From NCBI GenBank assembly GCA_905373605.1, contig CAJPTO010000073.1, forward strand, positions 1 through 12,438: 12,438 nt of DNA, written 5' to 3'. The notes below the pieces were generated by a model. It was not told the origin of the DNA, searched no databases, and saw nothing but the letters and a program-made list of their open reading frames with translations. The position numbers were made by a program, and so were the translations under genes. The stretch's first letter is position 1. Every line of letters starts with the position of its first letter. The stretch is from an uncultured Prevotella sp. (lineage in GTDB: Bacteria; Bacteroidota; Bacteroidia; Bacteroidales; Bacteroidaceae). Positions 6,597 through 12,438 of the stretch are shown here, piece after piece.

Positions 6597-6634
6597 ATGG
6601 CCGACCAAGCTACCTAAGCAGCTTGGCCGGCCAT
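6597..6634. terminator. Bidirectional terminator hairpin between xpt and upp
   Basis: ATGGCCGACCAAGCT (6597-6611) and AGCTTGGCCGGCCAT (6620-6634) form a 15-base stem with one A-C mismatch on the plus strand, which becomes a G-U wobble on the minus strand. The loop has 8 bases. Modest T-rich stretches lie on both sides, and the flanking genes converge, as expected for a shared terminator. Confidence 0.7.
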
Positions 6635-6670
6635 TTCATATTTCACATCTGCTGATTAGCACTTCATTGC

Positions 6671-7330
6671 TTACACCTTTTCGCCATAGCAAAGGTCACC
6701 GGCATCGCCAAATCCCGGCACGATATACTTATGTTCGTTCAGTCCCGGGTCGATAGCGGCACACCATATCGTGGTTTTATCTTCGGGGAACGTCTTACGG
6801 ATGTGCTCGATACCCTCTGGCGAGGCGATAACGCAAGCCACATGAATGCGCTTGGGCGTGCCTTTAGTGAGGAAAGCCTTGTATCCCAGTTCCATCGAAC
6901 CACCCGTTGCCAACATCGGGTCGGCGATAATCAAGTTCTTACCCTCGATGCTAGGCGTGGCCAGATACTCCACATGTATTCCCACCTTGGTGTGTTGCTC
7001 GTCAACATACTCGCGATAAGCCGACACAAAGGCGTTGCCTGCATGGTCAAAGATATTCAAAAAACCATTGTGGAAAGGCAATCCGGCGCGGAAGATGGTG
7101 GCCAACACGATTTTATCCGTAGGAACAGCAACACGTGATACGCCCAAAGGAGTGGTTATATCGCGTGCCTCATAGTCCAAAGTCTTGCTGATTTCGTACG
7201 CTTCCAGCTCGCCAATGCGCAAGATGTTGTTACGAAAAAGCAGCCGGTTCTTTTGGTATTCCACATCACGCATTTCGGCTAAGTACTGGTTCACAATCGA
7301 GTTTTGTTCACTAAAATTTACTATCTTCAT
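6671..7330 (-). CDS. upp: Uracil phosphoribosyltransferase
   Basis: This 219-residue enzyme makes UMP from uracil and PRPP in pyrimidine salvage. The PRPP-binding loop is IIADPMLATGGS (134-145), and the C-terminal uracil-binding segment is YIVPGFGDAGDLCYG (202-216). ATIFRAGLPFHNG (77-89) is also typical of the family. An in-frame ATG at 7424-7426 would add 32 residues, but it lies upstream of the predicted promoter and family members begin near MKIVNFSEQ, so the ATG at 7328-7330 is chosen. It is convergent with xpt and divergent from pckA, apparently monocistronic, with a leader of about 50 bases. Confidence 0.95.
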   Translation of the reverse strand: MKIVNFSEQNSIVNQYLAEMRDVEYQKNRLLFRNNILRIGELEAYEISKTLDYEARDITTPLGVSRVAVPTDKIVLATIFRAGLPFHNGFLNIFDHAGNAFVSAYREYVDEQHTKVGIHVEYLATPSIEGKNLIIADPMLATGGSMELGYKAFLTKGTPKRIHVACVIASPEGIEHIRKTFPEDKTTIWCAAIDPGLNEHKYIVPGFGDAGDLCYGEKV

Positions 7331-7387
7331 TATCGTAAGAATGAATGTATTTGGTTTGTTAAAAAAATGCGGCCATAAATTGCCATG

Positions 7388-7395
7388 CAAAAGTA
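7388..7395 (-). promoter_or_regulatory. Probable -7 box of the upp promoter
   Basis: On the minus strand TACTTTTG fits TAnnTTTG. No good TTTG is seen about 20 bases upstream, so only the -7 element is supported. Transcription would start near 7381, about 50 bases before upp. Confidence 0.5.
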
Positions 7396-7508
7396 TGAAA
7401 TTCTCGCTTATTTTTGTAATGTGCAAATAGCAAAAGTGACACGAATACCCGTTTTTTATATTCTTTAACCTAAAAAGGAAACCTCAAATCGATTTTTCTC
7501 TTCGCATC

Positions 7509-7540
7509 TTTGGTGGTGTTTTAGTATTTTGTTAACTTTG
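7509..7540 (+). promoter_or_regulatory. Bacteroidetes-type promoter of pckA
   Basis: TTTG (7509-7512), 20 bases, then TAACTTTG (7533-7540). This gives a leader of about 55 bases, which contains a short A/T hairpin (CTTAAA 7583-7588, TTTAAG 7593-7598) just before the start codon. Confidence 0.75.
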
Positions 7541-7602
7541 CGCTGCATACCGAAAGGCAAGCCCCTTAGGATAAATTTCACACTTAAATACATTTAAGAA
7601 AA

Positions 7603-9216
7603 ATGGCAAAGTTTGACAAGTCAGTACTTGAAAAGTACGGAATTAAAGGAACAACGGAAGTTGTTTACAACCCTTCATACGAGGTGTTGTTCGAAGAAGA
7701 GACCAAAGCAGGCCTCGAAGGTTTTGAAAAGGGCCAAGTAACCGAGCTTGGTGCCGTTAACGTAATGACTGGTGTTTACACCGGCCGTTCGCCTAAGGAT
7801 AAGTTTATCGTTGACGACGAGACATCTCACGACACTGTGTGGTGGACTTCAGACGAATATAAGAACGACAACCACCGCGCTACCAAGGAAGCTTGGGAGG
7901 CTGTTAACAAGCTGGCTAAGGAAGAACTCTCCAACAAACGCCTCTTCGTTGTCGACGGTTTCTGCGGTGCCAACAAAAACACACGCATGAAGATCCGCTT
8001 CATCGTGGAAGTGGCATGGCAAGCCCACTTCGTTACCAACATGTTCATTCGCCCTGTAAGCCAAGAAGAACTTGACCAAGAGCCCGACTTCATCATCTAC
8101 AACGCTTCGAAAGCTAAGGTTGACAACTACAAAGAACTGGGCCTGAACTCTGAAACGGCCGTTGTCTTCAACGTAACAACCAAAGAACAAGTTATCCTCA
8201 ACACCTGGTATGGTGGCGAAATGAAGAAGGGTATGTTCTCGATGATGAACTATTACCTGCCGCTGAAGGGCATCGCCGCTATGCACTGCTCGGCCAACAC
8301 CGACCTCAACGGCCAGAACACCGCCATCTTCTTCGGTCTGTCTGGTACAGGTAAGACCACGCTTTCTACCGATCCGAAGCGTTTGCTCATCGGCGACGAC
8401 GAACACGGATGGGATGACAACGGCGTATTCAACTTCGAAGGTGGATGCTATGCCAAGGTTATCAACCTTGACAAGGAGAGCGAACCCGACATCTACGGCG
8501 CAATCCGTCGCGATGCACTGCTCGAAAACGTTACCGTAGACGCTAATGGCAAGATTGATTTCACCGATGGCAGCACGACAGAGAACACTCGTGTGTCTTA
8601 TCCCATCGACCACATCAAGAACATTGTACGCCCCATCTCGGCTGGTCCCGCTGCTAAGCAAGTAATCTTCCTTAGCGCAGATGCCTTCGGTGTACTTCCT
8701 CCCGTGTCTATTCTCACCCCCGAACAAACCAAGTACTACTTCCTTTCGGGCTTCACCGCTAAGCTTGCCGGTACCGAACGCGGTATCACCGAGCCTACGC
8801 CTACATTCTCTGCTTGCTTCGGCCAGGCTTTCCTTGAACTGCACCCCACGAAGTATGCTGAAGAGTTGGTGAAGAAGATGGAAAAGAATGGTGCTAAGGC
8901 TTATCTTGTTAACACTGGCTGGAACGGAACAGGCAAACGCATCTCTATTAAGGACACTCGTGGCATCATCGATGCCATCTTGAGCGGTGCCATCAACCAA
9001 GTTCCCACCAAGAAGCTGCCTATCTTCGACTTCGAAATCCCAACTGTTCTCGAAGGCGTTGCAACTAACATCCTCGATCCTCGCGACACTTACGCAGATG
9101 CTGCACAGTGGGACGAGAAAGCTAAGGACTTGGCCGCTCGCTTCGTGAAGAACTTCAAGAAGTACGAAGGCAACGAAGCTGGCAAGGCACTTGTTGCTGC
9201 TGGTCCTCAGCTCTAA
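7603..9216 (+). CDS. pckA: Phosphoenolpyruvate carboxykinase (ATP type)
   Basis: This 537-residue protein has the length and motifs of ATP-dependent PEP carboxykinase. The enzyme interconverts oxaloacetate plus ATP with PEP, CO2 and ADP, and in fermentative Bacteroidetes it commonly runs toward oxaloacetate on the way to succinate (established for the group, not shown here). Visible elements are GRSPKDKF (61-68; R62 fits the substrate-binding Arg), MHCSAN with H228 as metal ligand, the P-loop GLSGTGKTT (245-253, K251), and the kinase-2-type GDDEHGW (264-270) with the metal-binding Asp. The C-terminal NTGWNGTGKR nucleotide-binding segment is also present. It has its own promoter and terminator and shows no sign of cotranscription with its neighbours. 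Confidence 0.97.
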   Translation: MAKFDKSVLEKYGIKGTTEVVYNPSYEVLFEEETKAGLEGFEKGQVTELGAVNVMTGVYTGRSPKDKFIVDDETSHDTVWWTSDEYKNDNHRATKEAWEAVNKLAKEELSNKRLFVVDGFCGANKNTRMKIRFIVEVAWQAHFVTNMFIRPVSQEELDQEPDFIIYNASKAKVDNYKELGLNSETAVVFNVTTKEQVILNTWYGGEMKKGMFSMMNYYLPLKGIAAMHCSANTDLNGQNTAIFFGLSGTGKTTLSTDPKRLLIGDDEHGWDDNGVFNFEGGCYAKVINLDKESEPDIYGAIRRDALLENVTVDANGKIDFTDGSTTENTRVSYPIDHIKNIVRPISAGPAAKQVIFLSADAFGVLPPVSILTPEQTKYYFLSGFTAKLAGTERGITEPTPTFSACFGQAFLELHPTKYAEELVKKMEKNGAKAYLVNTGWNGTGKRISIKDTRGIIDAILSGAINQVPTKKLPIFDFEIPTVLEGVATNILDPRDTYADAAQWDEKAKDLAARFVKNFKKYEGNEAGKALVAAGPQL

Positions 9217-9263
9217 ATGCGCTTAGCATTTTAGGCTAGCTTTCATAAAAATACATTTAGTCT

Positions 9264-9293
9264 GCCCGCTCCTCAAAAGGAGCGGGCTTTTTT
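9264..9293 (+). terminator. Rho-independent terminator of pckA
   Basis: A perfect 10-base stem, GCCCGCTCCT (9264-9273) and AGGAGCGGGC (9278-9287), with a 4-base loop, is followed by six T. It begins 48 bases after the pckA stop and is the strongest terminator in the window. Confidence 0.95.
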
Positions 9294-9393
9294 GCGTATG
9301 TTTACGATGCACAGAGGCCTTTCCAAGGCCCTTTCCTTTTACTATATTAACATAAAAACACCTGCTTTGAAATATCCTTTCATCAAATGGCGG

Positions 9394-9401
9394 TAAGTTT
9401 G
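9394..9401 (+). promoter_or_regulatory. Probable -7 box for the RteC-like gene
   Basis: TAAGTTTG matches TAnnTTTG, but the nearest TTTG upstream (9366-9369) is 24 bases away and not the usual 19-21. Transcription would start near 9408, about 40 bases before the ATG. Confidence 0.45.
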
Positions 9402-9447
9402 CATCCGAAATCAAACAACCACTCATTTAATCCAAAAGCAAATCTAT

Positions 9448-9846
9448 ATGGATAATCTTCTAATCAACGTAGAGCACACCCACACCAAACAGCTATTGAG
9501 TGAAGCCCAACAACATCTTGTGAAAGCCTTTACGCCCCTATTGTCGTTCGAAAGCAAGGGGCGGCACAAGTGGATTGGTACAAAGACCGACCTCTTAGAG
9601 ATGGCTCACTTGGCCTATGTGTCAGACACCGTGCGCGATGAGCAAGGCAGACACGCCACCTTTCGGTGGATTGCAAGTCGCATATGCAACAACTTACGCA
9701 TCAAAACACCCCGAAACCCCAATGCCTTTGTGAGCAAGGCCATGCAAAGAAAGAACACGAAGCAAGCCCCATTGCTCGAAAGGTATTGCCACCTGCTCTA
9801 CAATAAGGGCATCAACGAGCCTTTAACCACATGGATGACGGTATAA
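9448..9846 (+). CDS. Small RteC-like (C-terminal domain) protein
   Basis: This 132-residue protein is rich in basic residues and has no signal peptide or membrane segment. WIGTKTDLLEMAHLAYVSD (42-60) closely follows the W-x-G-x-K-x-(D/E)-L-x-E pattern that begins the C-terminal helical domain of RteC. A later basic stretch (PRNPNAFVSKAMQRKN at about 89-104, then LLERYCHLL) also fits its last helices. RteC is a DNA-binding activator of excision genes in Bacteroides conjugative transposons. This protein would correspond to the C-terminal domain alone, a form widespread in Bacteroidetes genomes. A DNA-binding role is inferred. No integrase, excision or mobilisation gene is near; the next gene encodes a peptidase. 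Assignment rests on motif resemblance recalled from the family. Confidence 0.65.
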   Translation: MDNLLINVEHTHTKQLLSEAQQHLVKAFTPLLSFESKGRHKWIGTKTDLLEMAHLAYVSDTVRDEQGRHATFRWIASRICNNLRIKTPRNPNAFVSKAMQRKNTKQAPLLERYCHLLYNKGINEPLTTWMTV

Positions 9847-10015
9847 GGAGAGCGGGTAGGGGCGTGTTCTTGCCCCAGCGTTAAGCATCATTTGCCACCC
9901 TGCAAGGCGAAAAGCGGCCCACACGAAGGCTAGTTTGCTCGTACACAGCCCACGCGCACGGCTGTTTGTCCATTCATTCACCCACACAACATCAACCAAA
10001 AACAAAACTGTAATT

Positions 10016-10462
10016 ATGACCACACAACACATTGACCTTAACCAACGGTTATCATCACACTTCACATTAGCCGAATTTGTGCGTTCGGGCGTCGCCATAC
10101 GCTTGCGCATTGCGAACAACCCCACGCCCGAAGTCGTTAATAATCTTCGCTTGCTGTGCCAAAACGTGCTAGAACCCTTGCGCAAACGCTTCGGTGTTAT
10201 TCGCATAACGAGCGGATACCGATGCGAATTGCTTAACAATGCCATTGGCGGTAAGCCCAATTCGCAACACTTGACGGGGCAAGCTGCCGACATACACATC
10301 GCTGATAGGGAAGTGGCCATGAAGATGTACCGCTTTGTGACCGAAGAAACAGACTTCGACCAACTGCTTTTCGAGCATCGAAAGAGTGACGGCGCACGTT
10401 GGTTGCACGTTTCTTACAACGCCAATGCAAACCGAAAGCAGGCCTTAAGCTTGAGCGTGTAA
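10016..10462 (+). CDS. M15-type zinc D-Ala-D-Ala carboxypeptidase-like protein
   Basis: This 148-residue protein matches the compact M15 peptidases (Peptidase_M15_3 type), which cut peptidoglycan cross-bridge peptides and are common as phage endolysins and as small bacterial proteins. FTLAEFVRSG (16-25) begins the domain. ITSGYRCELLN (64-74) and SQHLTGQAADIHI (83-95) contain H85 and D92, and WLHVSY (129-134) contains H131, giving a complete HxxxxxxD...H zinc triad. A longer frame opens at an ATG at 9935, but those residues are low-complexity and unlike the family, so ATG 10016 is taken. There is no signal peptide, so export would need lysis or another route. It follows the RteC-like gene by 169 bases, in which a hairpin (ACAGCC/GGCTGT, 9945-9965) is visible. 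Confidence 0.88.
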   Translation: MTTQHIDLNQRLSSHFTLAEFVRSGVAIRLRIANNPTPEVVNNLRLLCQNVLEPLRKRFGVIRITSGYRCELLNNAIGGKPNSQHLTGQAADIHIADREVAMKMYRFVTEETDFDQLLFEHRKSDGARWLHVSYNANANRKQALSLSV

Positions 10463-10503
10463 GGCTCACCCCAGTCTTTTTCAAACCATCAAACCACCAC
10501 AAA

Positions 10504-10545
10504 CGCGGAGGAAGCGGCATAATGTCGCTTCCTCCGTGCTGTTTT
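10504..10545 (+). terminator. Terminator after the M15 peptidase gene
   Basis: CGGAGGAAGCG (10506-10516) pairs perfectly with CGCTTCCTCCG (10526-10536), and G-U and C-G pairs extend the stem inward to a 5-base loop. TGTTTT follows closely. It begins 42 bases after the stop. Confidence 0.8.
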
Positions 10546-10596
10546 AAAAGGTGAAAAGGTGAAAGGGTGAAAGGGTGGAAGGGTGAAAAGGTGAAA
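10546..10596. repeat. GGTGAAAG-type tandem array, left arm
   Basis: About six units of an 8-base motif GGTGAAAG/GGTGAAAA with few variations. Complementary-sense pieces lie at 10637-10656 (CCACCTTTTCACCTTTTG) and at 10738-10776. The stretch GTnAGCCATTTTT(T)CAC occurs at both 10618-10632 and 10731-10747, so part of the spacer is duplicated. Confidence 0.85.
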
Positions 10597-10737
10597 TGAT
10601 TGGAAAGATAAAACGGTGTTAGCCATTTTTCACTCTTCCACCTTTTCACCTTTTGACAGAAACACATGCTTTTTCGACAGAAGAACATAAGGAACATAAT
10701 TTTTCCTATTAAGTTGACAAGTTTGTGGGCGTCAGCC

Positions 10738-10776
10738 ATTTTTTCACCCTTTCACCCTTTCACCCTTTCACCTTTA
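10738..10776. repeat. TTTCACCC tandem array, right arm, entering the methyltransferase gene
   Basis: Four consecutive 8-base units TTTCACCC (last one TTTCACCT), opposite in sense to the array at 10546-10596. The minus-strand methyltransferase reads into it: its last seven codons (GGT GAA AGG GTG AAA GGG TGA, counting the stop) are repeat sequence. Confidence 0.9.
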
Positions 10777-12131
10777 AGCATCCAATGCCTGCCTTGCTCA
10801 TCAGTAGTGGCGAAAAGAAAGTGGGGGCCGCCGTCTTTTAGTTTCAGTTTCTTGCGCAAGGCATCGGCATTGAGGGGGAAATTGCGCGTGGCGATGTTGG
10901 CTTGGCTGATGTCTTTGAGCGCATTTTTCAAGTCGTGCTTATTAAAAGAGGTGGCAGCCACAAGCCTAAACCGCCGTCCGGGAAAGTGGGGGATGTCGTC
11001 ATTGGCCACGAAAAGATGTGAGTTGTGGCCAATGGCTTGCACCCCAAACCTTGCGCATAGCATGCCAAAGCAGCCCGCTTTCATGATTGCAGCGTTGGGT
11101 TCGAAGAGAAACATGCCCACTTGTGGTGGCGTTTGTAAGATGGATTGCGTTGTGGTGTCGGCCTCATCAAGGGCGTATTCAAACCTATCTCCGTCGTTGT
11201 AGCAAATTATTTCGGTGGTTAAGGCCTTCGCTGCACCATGCTCCAGGCAAGAACTTTCTGCCAAAGCGTCGAGGTGCGTGCGGTTCGGCGTGGCGCATAA
11301 GCTTGGGTTTACAACCCCTTTTGGCACATTGATGACAAGGAAGAGCAGTTCCTTACATTCGTTTTTTACGGCCACGATGTGCATTTGCCTCACCCATGCG
11401 CCCCGTTCGTGCATTTGTTTTATGGCCTGTTGCCAATGCAACATGGGCGAAAGCTTAACCATCAACAGGTGGCTCTTGGCCAAGAGCTTGGGTAACAGCT
11501 GCAAAACGTCTGGCGAACAGTGTTCAATCAGCACCGTTTTAGCCCCATTCTTATCCCTACGGGCAGGGTCTAGGTAGATGCACAAGGCTTTATTCATGGC
11601 TTCAAGATGGCTCTCGGCATCGGCGCACACCACCTTTGCATGCCCCAAGTCAAGGGCATTGAGGTTGTGTTGCACCAATTGGCAAAGCAAAGGTTGGCGT
11701 TCTACGTAGGTGGCAGAAGAAAAACGCGCGGCCATAAAGGCGAAATCAACACCGAAGCCCCCTGTAAGGTCTACCAATGAGGTGCATTCGCACTTGTTGT
11801 GGGCTTGTTTCTCACCATCTGTCTTATCTTTGCCCATGCCATCGGCGCGGCATTGCGGTATGGCGTTCACAAACATCCGCGCCACATCGGCCTTATATTC
11901 GGCCGTGGCTTGCGAAGAGCATTGCTCCATAGCGAGATGTGGAGGATAAACAATGTTCGGATTGTCGGCCCATGCCGGCAATTTCTTTGTGGCCTTTTGC
12001 CATCCAGCAATCTGGTTGAGGGCAAAAGGCAGGTCGATGTTCGGGGCATTGTGCGCGGCGAGTGCCAATTGCTTGACGTCGTGATTGCGGTGCAGCGCGA
12101 TAAAATGCTGTGTATCTGCGTTGATGTACAT
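10752..12131 (-). CDS. Class I SAM-dependent methyltransferase with C-terminal THUMP-like domain
   Basis: This 459-residue protein is of the Bacteroidetes family typified by Porphyromonas PG_1098. An N-terminal ferredoxin-like part (about 1-110) ends in the conserved EQCSSQATAEYKAD (69-82). A Rossmann methyltransferase domain follows, with the SAM motif DLTGGFGVD (121-129), acidic E144 after the second strand, and LDPARRD (187-193) as the catalytic-loop equivalent. The C-terminal THUMP-like domain includes FEPNAAIMKAG, HLF, FPGRRFR, ATRNFPLNADALRKKLKLKD and a short tail. Target is unknown; RNA methylation is inferred from the THUMP-like domain. The final residues GERVKG are encoded by an intergenic 8-base repeat, so the tail is not ancestral protein sequence. 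A possible promoter (TTGA, 20 bases, TATTTTTC, near 12315-12284 on the minus strand) is weak. Confidence 0.9.
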   Translation of the reverse strand: MYINADTQHFIALHRNHDVKQLALAAHNAPNIDLPFALNQIAGWQKATKKLPAWADNPNIVYPPHLAMEQCSSQATAEYKADVARMFVNAIPQCRADGMGKDKTDGEKQAHNKCECTSLVDLTGGFGVDFAFMAARFSSATYVERQPLLCQLVQHNLNALDLGHAKVVCADAESHLEAMNKALCIYLDPARRDKNGAKTVLIEHCSPDVLQLLPKLLAKSHLLMVKLSPMLHWQQAIKQMHERGAWVRQMHIVAVKNECKELLFLVINVPKGVVNPSLCATPNRTHLDALAESSCLEHGAAKALTTEIICYNDGDRFEYALDEADTTTQSILQTPPQVGMFLFEPNAAIMKAGCFGMLCARFGVQAIGHNSHLFVANDDIPHFPGRRFRLVAATSFNKHDLKNALKDISQANIATRNFPLNADALRKKLKLKDGGPHFLFATTDEQGRHWMLKGERVKG

Positions 12132-12438
12132 GTTGTTGCTTGCGATGAGTGGGGTTTAGTGTGGCCTGTTGCTGCCTGTTGTGTTATGCCTGCAATGGCA
12201 TTGCCACGTTCGGTGGGCGTAAACGTGTCAGTGCCGCACCATATTACCAACGCTAAGGCATGATGTTTTATTATGCGTGTTCTGAAAAATACGTGCAGAG
12301 GTGCGTCATAGTCAAGCATGAATGCTTCAGAAAACAGTACTTAGAAGAATGCAACACGTGTGTAACCTGTTGTTATAGTCAAAAGGAATTGGTTTTGGAA
12401 TTACGTTTAGGGTATAATTCTCACGCAGAGGCGCAGAG
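12132..12438. other. Non-coding end of window
   Basis: About 300 bases upstream of the methyltransferase contain no supported gene. They hold a weak minus-strand promoter candidate (near 12284-12315), the third dispersed-repeat copy (12372-12409), and two CGCAGAG units with an 8-base period (12424-12438), apparently the start of another short tandem array cut by the window edge. Confidence 0.6.
12372..12409 (+). repeat. Dispersed repeat, copy 3
   Basis: GTTATAGTCAAAAGGAATTG followed by GTTTTGGAATTACGTTTA. It matches copy 2 (2421-2457, minus) at 35 of 37 positions and copy 1 (1563-1590) at 24 of 28. Similarity to copy 2 stops just after ACGTTT. Confidence 0.85.

Noticed and set aside
7849..9000. 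A 383-codon minus-strand frame opposite pckA
   Set aside because: Long antisense frames are common opposite strongly codon-biased genes; pckA motifs on the plus strand are unambiguous.
9448..10462. An integrated conjugative element or prophage around the RteC-like and M15 genes
   Set aside because: No integrase, relaxase, structural gene or flanking attachment repeat was seen in the window.
11867..12319. A 150-codon minus-strand frame overlapping the methyltransferase start
   Set aside because: It overlaps the first ~265 bases of the methyltransferase in another frame and has low-complexity Thr/Ser/Arg-rich sequence without motifs.

Overview
The window reads as a chromosomal segment of a Bacteroidetes bacterium, most likely from the Prevotella group. 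Three promoters have the Bacteroidetes form (TTTG, 20 bases, TAnnTTTG), and strong Shine-Dalgarno sites are generally lacking. Several genes are of types common in that phylum: ATP-dependent PEP carboxykinase, an RteC-like protein and a THUMP-like-domain methyltransferase. The genus is an inference; the phylum is well supported.

Layout, left to right. (1) A MaoC/NodN-type hot-dog dehydratase on the minus strand (256-720), with a strong terminator at 61-111. (2) A divergently transcribed toxin-antitoxin pair: a Phd/YefM-type antitoxin (1007-1267) overlapping a Txe/YoeB-type RNase toxin (1264-1539) by 4 bases. (3) About 1 kb with no convincing gene (1540-2531). It holds a 41-base repeat in two copies, an 18-base inverted match to it, and two inward-facing copies of a dispersed repeat of about 37 bases. 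(4) A probable operon at 2588-6438: exported histidine phosphatase, Fur-family regulator, xanthine-type NCS2 permease and xanthine phosphoribosyltransferase. (5) A bidirectional hairpin, then upp on the minus strand (6671-7330), divergent from (6) pckA (7603-9216), which ends in a textbook terminator. (7) A small RteC-like protein (9448-9846) and an M15-type zinc peptidase (10016-10462). (8) A THUMP-like-domain SAM methyltransferase on the minus strand (10752-12131). (9) About 300 non-coding bases containing the third copy of the dispersed repeat.

Functionally, the central part is purine and pyrimidine salvage. The permease imports xanthine, Xpt converts it to XMP and Upp converts uracil to UMP. 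The periplasmic phosphatase and the Fur-type regulator share the purine transcript, which is the least expected part of the gene set.

The most unusual content is non-coding. Several intergenic spaces carry short degenerate tandem repeats with a unit particular to each locus, and at three loci these form opposed (inverted) arrays. One array supplies the last codons and stop of the methyltransferase gene. No integrase, transposase, CRISPR array, rRNA or tRNA was seen.
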